From Paenirhodobacter populi (GTDB lineage: Bacteria > Pseudomonadota > Alphaproteobacteria > Rhodobacterales > Rhodobacteraceae), in contig NZ_SAUZ01000004.1 of the NCBI RefSeq assembly GCF_004022215.1, positions 124,001 through 188,000 of the forward strand: a stretch of DNA of 64,000 nt, written 5' to 3'. Under the pieces are notes generated by a model. It was given only the letters and a program-made list of their open reading frames with translations, did no database searches and was not told the origin of the DNA. Shown here one piece after another: positions 16,593-24,161 of this stretch. The first letter of the stretch is position 1, and each line of letters opens with the position of its first letter. A program made the position numbers and the translations under genes.

Positions 16593-17506
16593 AACCCGTA
16601 AAGCCGGAAGCTCGACCGTCCGGTCAGCTCACGCACCAGCCCGAGTGAGGTCAGCCGGTCAAACAGCCGCCGCGCCGCGCGGTCGCTGGCCTCGCCCCCC
16701 GCCTGGGCCGCCAGCACATCCTCAGTCAGGAGCGCGGTGATAGTAGAGACGGTATCCTTTCCCGGCCGCCGCAGATGTGTCGCGCGCAAGGCATCGGCGC
16801 GGCGGGCCAGATCGATGTGCAGATCAAGGGCAGCAACCGCCCCCCTGCCCCAGGCGCTCGCACAGGCCGCAAGCCATGCCTCACCCTCCAGCCGGAACGC
16901 TGCCCGCGGCAGATGCGACGCGAGCAGCGGCACCGGCCGATCCCAGCCAAGCGCCCGAGCCAAAAGCGCATCCGCCACCCAGAGGGCAAGGCCACGCTGA
17001 GCCGGACCAAGGGCAAGCACTTCCCGCGAGGCCTCCGCCGCAAGCCGTAAGGGCGGAGTGCGCCCGACAAACCGCGCGCCGAGGTCACGCAAGACCTCAG
17101 CGCTCGCGTCGGGCGGCAGATCGAAGAAGCCAGGCAAGCGCACAGGCCAGTCGACTGATCTCAGCGCCCGTGCCTCGCCCAAGGCGCGCCAGCCGATCAG
17201 CATCCGCCCGGCCGGGCCGGGATCGTCGCCGGGCCTACGCAGGGCGAAGGCATCTCGGAGCTGCGCTTCGCCTTCCCGGCGTCCTTCCAGTTGGGAAACT
17301 GCCGCTGCGCTCGAGAGCGCCAGGCGTTTGCGCCAGAGGATGCCGACCGGATCCTCAGACCGGGCAATCGGGTCCAGTACAGCAATGGCTGCCCCGACGA
17401 AAAACATCACTGTTTCAACATCATCGCGGCCCGCACCCTGCCGGATCCATCGCGGAAGAGCCGGAGGATTTGATGGAGGCAGGGGAGATCTTGCGGCAGG
17501 TGACAT
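16589..17506 (-). CDS. DUF1403 family protein
   Basis: 305 residues, Ala/Arg-rich, helical, soluble. It begins after a proline-rich leader (PLPPSNPPALPRWI) and contains DDVETVMFFVGAAIAVLDPI, LRLAAEASREVLALGP and a C-terminal winged-helix-like part (RLFDRLTSLGLVRELTGRSSFRLYGL). The pattern fits DUF1403, a family I associate with alphaproteobacterial plasmids; function unknown. It is translationally coupled to the ScpB-like gene and divergent from the recombinase gene. Confidence 0.8.
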   Translation of the reverse strand: MSPAARSPLPPSNPPALPRWIRQGAGRDDVETVMFFVGAAIAVLDPIARSEDPVGILWRKRLALSSAAAVSQLEGRREGEAQLRDAFALRRPGDDPGPAGRMLIGWRALGEARALRSVDWPVRLPGFFDLPPDASAEVLRDLGARFVGRTPPLRLAAEASREVLALGPAQRGLALWVADALLARALGWDRPVPLLASHLPRAAFRLEGEAWLAACASAWGRGAVAALDLHIDLARRADALRATHLRRPGKDTVSTITALLTEDVLAAQAGGEASDRAARRLFDRLTSLGLVRELTGRSSFRLYGL

Positions 17507-17589
17507 GGCAGAAGGCTAGCAGGCATCGGCGCTTTATGCTAGATCGAGTTCCAATATCCGCCGCGCTCGTCCTTTCTATATAATGTCCA

Positions 17590-17604
17590 ATAATGTTGCA
17601 TTAT
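17590..17604. promoter_or_regulatory. Inverted repeat between DUF1403 and the recombinase
   Basis: ATAATG-TTG-CATTAT, 6-bp arms, within an AT-rich patch (TATATAATGTCCAATAATG) of the 272-bp divergent gap. It may be an operator or a recombinase core site. No direct evidence separates these. Confidence 0.35.
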
Positions 17605-17778
17605 CGGTCGTTTTGTTCCTTTATAGAGAGATGCGCTCCAAGACCCCGAAAATGCCCCGAAATCCTGCCCAAGACGCCCCGATGAGGCTGCATAGAGCGC
17701 GGGCTTCTGTCTGGGATTCTGCGGCGGCATCGCGCTTCAGCGCGCGCACGTCGGCGCGTACCGGCCGTGGAGATCGCC

Positions 17779-18837
17779 ATGACAGATGAGGCATCCGATC
17801 TGGAAGACGTGAAGCGGGACGCCCCCTCCCCTGCCCTCCTCGACCACCAGCCCCCTGCCCTGCGGGATCTGGCCGAACGGGCGCGCGGCTATGCCGAGGC
17901 GGCCAGTTCCGTCAACACCCGCAAGGCCTATGCCGCCGACTGGAAGCACTTTGGCGGCTGGTGCCGACGTGGGGGGCTGGATGCGCTGGCGCCGGACCCG
18001 CAAACTGTCGGCCTCTATATCACCGCCTGCGCCTCCGGCGCGACGTCGGTCGGCGGGCGTAAGAACGCGGTCTCGACCATCGAGCGACGGCTTTCGGCGC
18101 TGGTCTGGGCCTATGCCCAACGCGGTGTGGCCCTTGACCGGCGCGACCGGCACATCGCCACCGTTCTCGCAGGCATCCGCAACAGCCATGCCGCCCCGCC
18201 GCGCCAGAAGGAGGCCATCCTGCCCGAGGATATTCTGGCGATGCTGGAGACCTGCGACCGCGGCACCCTGCGGGGCCTGCGCGACCGGGCAATGTTGCTG
18301 ATCGGCTTCGCCGGAGGCCTCCGCCGGTCCGAGATCACCGGGTTGGACGCGGGCCGTGATCAGACCGAGGACGGGCGCGGCTGGATCGAGGTTCTTCCCG
18401 GCGGCTTGCTCGTCACTCTGCGCGGCAAGACCGGCTGGCGCGAGGTGGAGATCGGACGCGGATCCTCGTCCGCCACCTGTCCGATCGACGCGCTGGAACT
18501 CTGGCTGAAGTTTGGCCGCATCAGCCAGGGACCGCTGTTCCGTCGTGTCACCGGCGGGGGAAAAGAACCGGGGCCGTTTCGCCTCAATGGCCGCGAGGTC
18601 GCAAGGCTGGTCAAGCGGGCCGCTCAGACCGCCGGACTGCGGGGCGATCTGCCCGAGAAGGACCGCCCTGCCCTTTTCTCCGGCCACAGCCTTCGCGCCG
18701 GTCTCGCCTCCTCGGCCGAGGTCGATGAGCGCCATGTGCAGAAGCAGCTCGGCCACGCCAGCGCCGAGATGACCCGCAGGTATCAGCGCAGGCGCGACAG
18801 GTTCCGGGTGAACCTAACCAAAGCTGCTGGGCTATAA
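17779..18837 (+). CDS. Tyrosine-type recombinase/integrase
   Basis: 352 residues from the ATG at 17779 (GGAG 8 bases upstream). The N-terminal SAM-like core-binding domain starts at SVNTRKAYAADWKHFGGWC. The catalytic domain has LRGLRDRAMLLIGFAGGLRRSEI (first Arg), a Lys strand near LRGKTGWREVEI, GHSLRAGLASSAEV (His-x-x-Arg), QLGHASAEMTRRYQRR (His and the nucleophile Tyr). It is likely active. Plasmid members resolve multimers or integrate elements. It is divergent from DUF1403-ScpB and stands just before repABC, so multimer resolution or exchange with those partners is plausible. Confidence 0.9.
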   Translation: MTDEASDLEDVKRDAPSPALLDHQPPALRDLAERARGYAEAASSVNTRKAYAADWKHFGGWCRRGGLDALAPDPQTVGLYITACASGATSVGGRKNAVSTIERRLSALVWAYAQRGVALDRRDRHIATVLAGIRNSHAAPPRQKEAILPEDILAMLETCDRGTLRGLRDRAMLLIGFAGGLRRSEITGLDAGRDQTEDGRGWIEVLPGGLLVTLRGKTGWREVEIGRGSSSATCPIDALELWLKFGRISQGPLFRRVTGGGKEPGPFRLNGREVARLVKRAAQTAGLRGDLPEKDRPALFSGHSLRAGLASSAEVDERHVQKQLGHASAEMTRRYQRRRDRFRVNLTKAAGL

Positions 18838-19151
18838 AGAAGGTTCAAGGGGGCCTCCCCCCCGCGTTTGGCGGTGAACGAATCTGCTCGCCCGAGTCGC
18901 CAGCCGGGTTCCAAATTCTGTGGATATGTCAAAATTTCCAACTGTTCCCTATAGGTTGGGGCTAGACCGCCTGTGGAAAACCATCCTTAGGTGAAACATC
19001 AAGGGCGTCACTTAAGAGCCTGATATTGCACAATATCAGCGGCGTCCACGCTGTGTGTCTTAGCGGGACTTTTGCACTACGTCAGATTGTGGTGGAAAAT
19101 AGCCAATTTTCTGTTGTAAAAGGCTATCAACAACAAAGAATGAGGGCAGTC
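18838..19151. promoter_or_regulatory. Upstream region of repA with DnaA-box-like sites
   Basis: The gap holds a GGGGG-CCT-CCCCC hairpin 10 bp after the recombinase (18850s), two near-consensus DnaA boxes (TGTGGATAT at 18919-18927 and TGTGGAAAA at 18972-18980, each one mismatch from TGTGGATAA), and an inverted repeat CCAAC/GTTGG at 18938-18959. These lie where repABC plasmids keep the rep promoter and RepA-binding operator. Confidence 0.45.
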
Positions 19152-20330
19152 GTGAGCGAGCAGGGTTCAGCCCGATTCAAAGCATATTCTGGGCGCCTCT
19201 CCAGGGCGCTGCAAGACCATTCGCGTGAAGCATTTCCGCCTGACGCTCAGAAGACGCTCCGGCGCTTCTCGATGCGCGAGGCGGCAGAGTTCATTCGGGT
19301 GAACCAGAATACATTCCGCCACTACATCACGACAATGGCAGAACGCATCCCGGTTGGCGAACTGGACAAGAGCAACCGTCGCTACTTCAGCGCCAGCGAA
19401 TTCCACGAAATCCAACGGGTTCTTTTCGAAGAAGGCAAGATCCGCCCAGAACACTACCCGCGCCGCCGCGCGGGCGAAAAGTGTCAGGTCGTCACCTGTT
19501 TCAACCTGAAAGGCGGGGTCTCGAAGACATCGACGGCCACCCACCTTGCCGAGATCCTTGCACTGCGAGGGTATCGGGTTTTGGCCATAGATCTCGATGC
19601 GCAGTCATCGATGACGAACATGTTCGGGATCACACCCGAACTCGCGCCCGACATGCCGTCTGCCTACGACGTCATCCGCTACACTGACCCCCTCCCCTGC
19701 CGGGATGCGATCCGTAAGACTTACTTTCCGAACATCGACCTCCTGCCCGGCTCGATGGACGTGATCGAATTCGAATACGAAACCGCGCTGTCGTTCCGGA
19801 CCCCGGACAGCTCCAAGCCGTTCCATGGCCGACTGGCAGATGCCATTGATCAGGTTCAGCAGGATTACGACGTCGTCATCTTCGACACTCCACCGCAAAT
19901 GAGCTTCGCGGTCATCGCAGCCTTGTTCGCATCTACAGGCGTTCTGATTCCGCTGAACGCGTCGATGCTCGACGCCATGTCGCTGGCGAGCTTCCTTGGG
20001 CTGGCAAGCGAGCTCATGGGCGTTGTCGAGCAGCATGCGCCAGACCACAGCTTCGACTTTATCAAGTTCCTGATCACTCGCTATGAGGCGACGGACCAAC
20101 CGCAGGTCCAGATGGCCGGATTCCTGAGAACCGTACTCGGCACCGCAGTGATGAGCACGGAGTTCGTTAAATCTACGGCGATCGGCGATGCGGCGAACAC
20201 CAAGCAACCTGTGTTTGAGATCGAACCCCGGGATGTGAACAAAAAGACCTATGACCGGGTGATTGAAGCCATTGGTCGGATCGCAGACGAACTTGAAGCC
20301 GAGTTCATGAAGTCCTGGGGGCGCAGCTGA
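19152..20330 (+). CDS. repA: RepA, plasmid partitioning ParA-type ATPase of repABC
   Basis: 392 residues from a GTG at 19152, chosen because GAGG lies 6 bases upstream; ATG at 19140 is an alternative and the frame is open to 19026. The N-terminal helix-turn-helix (FSMREAAEFIRVNQNTFRHYI) binds the rep operator. The Walker-type motif is NLKGGVSKTSTATHLAEIL, followed by LAIDLDAQSS and VIFDTPPQM. ParA/RepA ATPases move plasmid copies and repress the operon. The stop overlaps repB by one base. Gene order repA-repB-gap-repC is that of repABC replicons. Confidence 0.95.
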   Translation: MSEQGSARFKAYSGRLSRALQDHSREAFPPDAQKTLRRFSMREAAEFIRVNQNTFRHYITTMAERIPVGELDKSNRRYFSASEFHEIQRVLFEEGKIRPEHYPRRRAGEKCQVVTCFNLKGGVSKTSTATHLAEILALRGYRVLAIDLDAQSSMTNMFGITPELAPDMPSAYDVIRYTDPLPCRDAIRKTYFPNIDLLPGSMDVIEFEYETALSFRTPDSSKPFHGRLADAIDQVQQDYDVVIFDTPPQMSFAVIAALFASTGVLIPLNASMLDAMSLASFLGLASELMGVVEQHAPDHSFDFIKFLITRYEATDQPQVQMAGFLRTVLGTAVMSTEFVKSTAIGDAANTKQPVFEIEPRDVNKKTYDRVIEAIGRIADELEAEFMKSWGRS

Positions 20331-21259
20331 TGGCCCGCAAAGGAATTTTTGGAAACTCGTTGAAGAACGCGCTCGAAGGAAAGTTCGATGAGCCGGAAGA
20401 CGATACCCCCCTGCCCCGTCGTTCCAGTCCAAACATGGCGCGAGCGGAGGCATCTCTGAAAGAAGAAGATCGGCGCGCAACGCGGCTGGTCAGTCCCACA
20501 CTCATCCATGCCTCGCGTTTCAGCGACCGGATTGACGCCTCCGAGGATCTCAGTGATCTGATCGAGTCCATCCGGCAGCATGGTCAGCAAGTGCCAATCC
20601 TGTTGCGTCGGCTCGACAATGGCGACCTGGAGGTCGTCTATGGCCGTCGCCGCGTGCTGGCTTGCAAGGCACTGGGCATCGATGTCCGCGCTTCAGTCAT
20701 GGAGATGACTGAGGAAGAGGCATTAATTGCGCAGGGCGTCGAGAACAACCAGCGCCTTGATACCTCGTTCATCGAGAAGGCGCTCTTCATCACCCGAATT
20801 CTCGATGCAGGTTTCAAGGGCGTTGTTGTCCATCGTGCCACAGGAGTGAACGACACCCTCATCTACAAGATGAAGGCCATCGTCTCAGCCATTCCCGAAA
20901 ACATCATCCGGGCTATTGGACCGGCGCATGGAGCCGGTCGCCGCCAATGGGAAGCCTTGGCGGCCTTCTGTCGTTCTGCCAAACCTGCGGAGCTTCGACG
21001 TGTAGAGCAGGCAATCGGTTCAGCACAGGCATCATCGAGCCCTGAACGCCTCGAGCTAGCGATTACGGCGACAGTAGCGAAAGCCAATAGCGGTCAAGAG
21101 CTCAGCAGTCTGGTGCCCGGCCGCATAATCGCAACAGCGTCCGCGAAGAAGATAACGCTGTCAGCGGTCAACGTGCAGGATCAGCCATTCCTCTCCTATC
21201 TCAGCGAACGCATCCCCGCATTGTTGCAAGAATGGGAAGAACGAAAGGCGAGAGATTGA
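20330..21259 (+). CDS. repB: RepB, ParB-type centromere-binding protein of repABC
   Basis: 309 residues. ParB N-terminal domain: LSDLIESIRQHGQQVPILLRR, VYGRRRVLACKALGI and IAQGVENNQRLDTSFIEKA; then a KorB/ParB helix-turn-helix region near VHRATGVNDTLIYKMKAI. It binds parS sites and is moved by RepA. The start overlaps the repA stop (TGATG). The palindromic candidate parS sites lie immediately downstream. Confidence 0.95.
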   Translation: MARKGIFGNSLKNALEGKFDEPEDDTPLPRRSSPNMARAEASLKEEDRRATRLVSPTLIHASRFSDRIDASEDLSDLIESIRQHGQQVPILLRRLDNGDLEVVYGRRRVLACKALGIDVRASVMEMTEEEALIAQGVENNQRLDTSFIEKALFITRILDAGFKGVVVHRATGVNDTLIYKMKAIVSAIPENIIRAIGPAHGAGRRQWEALAAFCRSAKPAELRRVEQAIGSAQASSSPERLELAITATVAKANSGQELSSLVPGRIIATASAKKITLSAVNVQDQPFLSYLSERIPALLQEWEERKARD

Positions 21260-21304
21260 TGATTATCTTCTTAAATCAATGCATTGCGCCCCGGTTTCAC
21301 GCCA

Positions 21305-21324
21305 AACCTGACCGCGGTCAGGTT
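21305..21324. promoter_or_regulatory. parS-like palindrome 1
   Basis: AACCTGACCGCGGTCAGGTT, a perfect 20-bp palindrome 45 bp after repB. Position and copy number fit the RepB-binding centromere of a repABC plasmid. The core GACCGCGGTC recurs nearby. Confidence 0.7.
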
Positions 21325-21362
21325 ATGAAAGCGTGCGCCAGAGTAGAGAGCGCATACTGAAT

Positions 21363-21378
21363 CCTGACCGCGGTCAGG
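21363..21378. promoter_or_regulatory. parS-like palindrome 2
   Basis: CCTGACCGCGGTCAGG, a perfect 16-bp palindrome, 56 bp from the first (centre to centre). Together they form a likely two-site centromere in the repB-repC gap. Confidence 0.7.
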
Positions 21379-21409
21379 TTCTATAGAGCCCCTTCTCAAC
21401 TGGGGCGAA

Positions 21410-21560
21410 CACGAGGCAGTCAGAGCAAAAAGGAGCAGACTTCAGGCAAAAAGAAACCCCCCGAAAGCGGTGAGCTAACGAAGGGTCCCTGTAACATAAG
21501 CACTTACTAGGTACCCCAAAAAACGAATCAGCGCAACACCGATTTCGGTGAACGGACCTA
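21410..21560 (-). ncRNA. Candidate antisense countertranscribed RNA in the repB-repC gap
   Basis: In known repABC plasmids the repB-repC spacer encodes an antisense RNA that limits RepC. Here the spacer (21260-21579) contains a perfect hairpin CACCGATTTCGGTG at 21539-21552 and a C6/G6 tract near 21456-21470 followed, on the minus strand, by TTTCTTTTT. No clear promoter was identified, so the RNA and its limits are inference from gene order plus these hairpins. Confidence 0.35.
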
Positions 21561-21579
21561 GTTTGCCGTCTGAAATCGC

Positions 21580-22791
21580 ATGAAACACATCACATCCACG
21601 GCCCTTGCGGCCGGGGCACAGGAGATCTGTGCCGAATCCGCGGAGCGCTCGCTCCCCGGCATGGGTTCGATCACCCTGCAGCCAGCATTCCGACCGATCT
21701 CTCGTCGTGACATCATGGCCGCGGTCAACACATGCAGCCGCGATCTCGGCATTCGGCAAGGTGCGGTGGTCGTTCTTGACGCTCTCCTGAGCTGCCTGCC
21801 CTGCCAGGGCGTGGATGGTCGCGAGACACCGGTCTCTCCGACCACCCTGCTCACGGTCTATGCCAGCAACGAAACCCTGTGCTTCCGCGCCAGGGGCCTC
21901 ACCGACCGTCAACTGCGTCGGCATCTTGAGACGCTGGAGACCGCCGGGCTTATCCGCCGCCGTGACAGCGCAAATGGCAAGCGCTTCCCTGTGATGCAGC
22001 ACGGCAAACCAATCGGCGCCTTCGGGCTGGACCTGTCCCCCCTCTTCGCGCAGTCCGACGAGCTACTCGCCCTTGCCCTGCGCCGACGCGAAGAAGCAGA
22101 CGAGTTGCGCGGGCTGCGGGCACAGATCCTCAGACTTCGCGCGGCCTGCGCCGAACTCCAGCTAAGCGACGCTGTCGCCACCTTCATTGACGGGCTGCGA
22201 AACCTCGTGCGGCGTATCTCGCTGACCCTCATTGAGGCTCGGGAAGCTCTCTCGCAACTGACCGCGGTCCTCTCGTCACATGCAGCCCCACAAGCAGTAG
22301 TCCATTACGAAGTCGAAGAGGTTGAGCAGCGCCTGCCCTCCAATGCCGAAGCCGCTAACACTATATCCTGCGCGGAGACCACCATGGACCGCGCCCCAGA
22401 CCGAGCGGTCCCCAAAACCTTTCAGGCTCTCACCGCAGAAACCTGCGGCCTGCCGCCAACCGAGCAAAAGCCCGCCTCTGACGGACGGAATGTCCGCCAC
22501 ATAGAGCAAGACTCAGATACAAAAAAAAGAAAGAGGAAAGATGCGACGCTTCCAAGTTGGGCTGCCCTGGCGGAGGTCAGCGCTTTCTATGCCGAGCCCA
22601 CTAGCGCCCAAGAGGCCACACGCATCGCTTTCGAATTCGGGAAGATGCTGAGAATAAGCCAGGACATCCTCGCCAGCGCAGCGAGCAAGCTCGGGCTTTG
22701 GGAACTTCTCAGCCTTGAAAACCGCATGGCAAAGCAGATCGGAACCATCATCAACCCTGATGCCTATGTGAGATCCGTCCTACGAGTGTGA
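21580..22791 (+). CDS. repC: RepC, replication initiator of repABC
   Basis: 403 residues. Winged-helix regions typical of RepC: RQGAVVVLDALLSCLP, TLLTVYASNETLCFRARGLTDRQLRRHLETLETAGLIRRRDSANGKRF. The C-terminal part contains TLPSWAALAEVSAFYA and LRISQDILASAASKLG. An AT-rich, purine-rich stretch at about 22512-22545, coding for KKRKRKD, probably lies in the replication origin, which in this family is inside repC. One GACCGCGGTC core (22260-22269) lies within the gene. Confidence 0.93.
   Translation: MKHITSTALAAGAQEICAESAERSLPGMGSITLQPAFRPISRRDIMAAVNTCSRDLGIRQGAVVVLDALLSCLPCQGVDGRETPVSPTTLLTVYASNETLCFRARGLTDRQLRRHLETLETAGLIRRRDSANGKRFPVMQHGKPIGAFGLDLSPLFAQSDELLALALRRREEADELRGLRAQILRLRAACAELQLSDAVATFIDGLRNLVRRISLTLIEAREALSQLTAVLSSHAAPQAVVHYEVEEVEQRLPSNAEAANTISCAETTMDRAPDRAVPKTFQALTAETCGLPPTEQKPASDGRNVRHIEQDSDTKKRKRKDATLPSWAALAEVSAFYAEPTSAQEATRIAFEFGKMLRISQDILASAASKLGLWELLSLENRMAKQIGTIINPDAYVRSVLRV
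22260..22269. promoter_or_regulatory. GACCGCGGTC core inside repC
   Basis: The 10-bp core of the parS-like palindromes, without the outer arms, inside the repC coding region. It could be a weak extra RepB site or chance in GC-rich DNA. Confidence 0.4.
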
Positions 22792-22796
22792 TCCCT

Positions 22797-22806
22797 GACC
22801 GCGGTC
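22797..22806. promoter_or_regulatory. GACCGCGGTC core just after repC
   Basis: A further copy (context CCTGACCGCGGTCGC) 6 bp after the repC stop. It shares the left arm CCTGACCGCGGTC with the two perfect palindromes. Possible additional RepB-binding site. Confidence 0.5.
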
Positions 22807-22854
22807 GCATGGCCATGAAACACCCAGATAGACCGCTCGGGAGGAATCGGATAG

Positions 22855-22869
22855 GTTCGTTGATTGTTC
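22855..22869. promoter_or_regulatory. LexA (SOS) box, GTTC-N7-GTTC
   Basis: GTTCGTTGATTGTTC matches the alphaproteobacterial LexA consensus exactly. It lies 28 bp upstream of the SRAP start and should place the SRAP-imuA-imuB-dnaE2 operon under SOS control. Confidence 0.88.
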
Positions 22870-22897
22870 TCATGCGGAAACGCTGCGAGGTGGAGTG

Positions 22898-23578
22898 ATG
22901 TGCAACCTTTACGCCCAGACGAAAAGCCAGGACGCGATGCGTCAGGTCTTTCGTGACGTGCTGAAAGAGGATGAGGAACTGATCGATACCGCAGGCAACC
23001 TGGCACCTGCTCCCGGCATCTTTCCCGACTACGCTGCGCCAATCATTCACCGCAGTGAAGGGCGGGATTGGACACTGACTACGGCTCGATGGGGTATGCC
23101 GACGCCACCCGTTTATCTGGCCGGCAAACGCATGGACCCCGGCGTGACGAACATCCGCAATGTCAGCTCGCCCCATTGGCGCAGATGGCTCGGGATCGAA
23201 CACCGCTGCCTCGTTCCCTTCACCAGCTTTTCCGAACTCGACGCCCGACCCGGCGCACCTCGCAACAACCCGGTCTGGTTTGCCCTTGGCCAGGATCGAC
23301 CACTCGCCTTCTTCGCCGGCATTCGCACCGAATGGACCTCGGTCAGAAAGCTGAAGGAGGGCGAGGTGACAGCTGAACTCTTCGGATTTCTGACCTGCGA
23401 AGCCAACACAGAGGTCCTCCCGGTGCATCCCAAAGCCATGCCGGTGATCCTCACCCGGCCGGACGAATGGCGGTGCTGGCTGACTGCGGACATGAGCGAG
23501 GCCCTGAGGCTCCAACGGCCACTGGCGAATGGGCTTCTCGAAATAGTCGCGGAGGGCACACGTGCGGACCCTGTGTGA
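22898..23578 (+). CDS. SOS response-associated peptidase (SRAP/YedK/HMCES family)
   Basis: 226 residues from the ATG at 22898, so that Cys2 follows the initiator Met directly (MCNLY), as required: removal of Met exposes the Cys that crosslinks abasic sites. Other family marks: NLAPAPG, NIRNVSSPHW, RCLVPFTSFSE (catalytic Glu) and VHPKAMPVIL (His). It protects abasic sites in single-stranded DNA from error-prone repair or cleavage. First gene of an SOS operon; its end overlaps imuA by 17 bp. Confidence 0.92.
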   Translation: MCNLYAQTKSQDAMRQVFRDVLKEDEELIDTAGNLAPAPGIFPDYAAPIIHRSEGRDWTLTTARWGMPTPPVYLAGKRMDPGVTNIRNVSSPHWRRWLGIEHRCLVPFTSFSELDARPGAPRNNPVWFALGQDRPLAFFAGIRTEWTSVRKLKEGEVTAELFGFLTCEANTEVLPVHPKAMPVILTRPDEWRCWLTADMSEALRLQRPLANGLLEIVAEGTRADPV

Positions 23579-24161
23579 CCGGGTACACGCCGGAAGTGAT
23601 GATCCGCTTCATCTGCTGAAGGGCCGCGTACACGAAGTCGAAGGACGAGGCAAAAACGGCTTTGCCTTGTTTCAGGCTGCAAGATTGGCGGGACCGGTCT
23701 TCTGGATCGTGTTGGCGCATGATCGTGATCGGCCAATGCCAGCAGCCTTGCCGTATAGCGTAGCCGAGCGATTGCATTTCATCGAAGCACGCAACGAGAC
23801 CGATCTGCTCTGGTCTGTCGAAGAAGCGCTGAGGGCGCGGCCGGTGTCTCTGGTCATCGCGGCTCCGGAAAAGCCCATCTCGCTGACCGCGGCCAGGCGC
23901 CTCCAGCTGGCGGCCGAGGCCGGGGGCACCACTGGCCTGATGCTGATTCAGGAGGGCAGGGGGAGCAATGCCGCCGAGACCCGCTGGAAATGTGATCCGC
24001 TGCCGTCACCTCTGGACTCGACTCGTCATCGCTGGATCCTTAATAAGAACAAAAGAGGAACAACCGGAATCTATGATGTGAGCTGGAATGGCACGACGGC
24101 TGCTGTGCATCTGGTTCCCCAGGCTGGCGAGCGACATCAGCCTGAGGGCCCGCCCCGTTGA
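23562..24161 (+). CDS. imuA: ImuA-like mutagenesis protein
   Basis: 199 residues from a GTG at 23562 overlapping the SRAP gene. It has a degenerate RecA-like core: VHEVEGRGKNGFALFQAARLAGPVFWIVLA, then LHFIEARNETDLLWSVEEALRARPVSLVIA and SLTAARRLQLAAEAGGTTGLML. ImuA links the ImuB-DnaE2 translesion polymerase to RecA-like activity. It ends inside the ImuB reading frame (74-bp overlap). A C-terminal stretch rich in N, K and T departs from the usual pattern. Call rests strongly on position between SRAP and imuB. Confidence 0.82.
   Translation: MRTLCDRVHAGSDDPLHLLKGRVHEVEGRGKNGFALFQAARLAGPVFWIVLAHDRDRPMPAALPYSVAERLHFIEARNETDLLWSVEEALRARPVSLVIAAPEKPISLTAARRLQLAAEAGGTTGLMLIQEGRGSNAAETRWKCDPLPSPLDSTRHRWILNKNKRGTTGIYDVSWNGTTAAVHLVPQAGERHQPEGPPR

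Noticed and set aside
17737-18756. 339-codon minus-strand frame opposite the recombinase
   Set aside because: Shadow of the tyrosine recombinase whose catalytic residues are all on the plus strand.
19026-19139. Upstream extension of RepA to 19026
   Set aside because: The extra residues are not typical of RepA N-termini, and GTG 19152 has a better ribosome site.
23883-23894. TGACCGCGGCCA as a further parS copy
   Set aside because: One arm base differs from the palindrome core and it lies within imuA, so chance is more likely.
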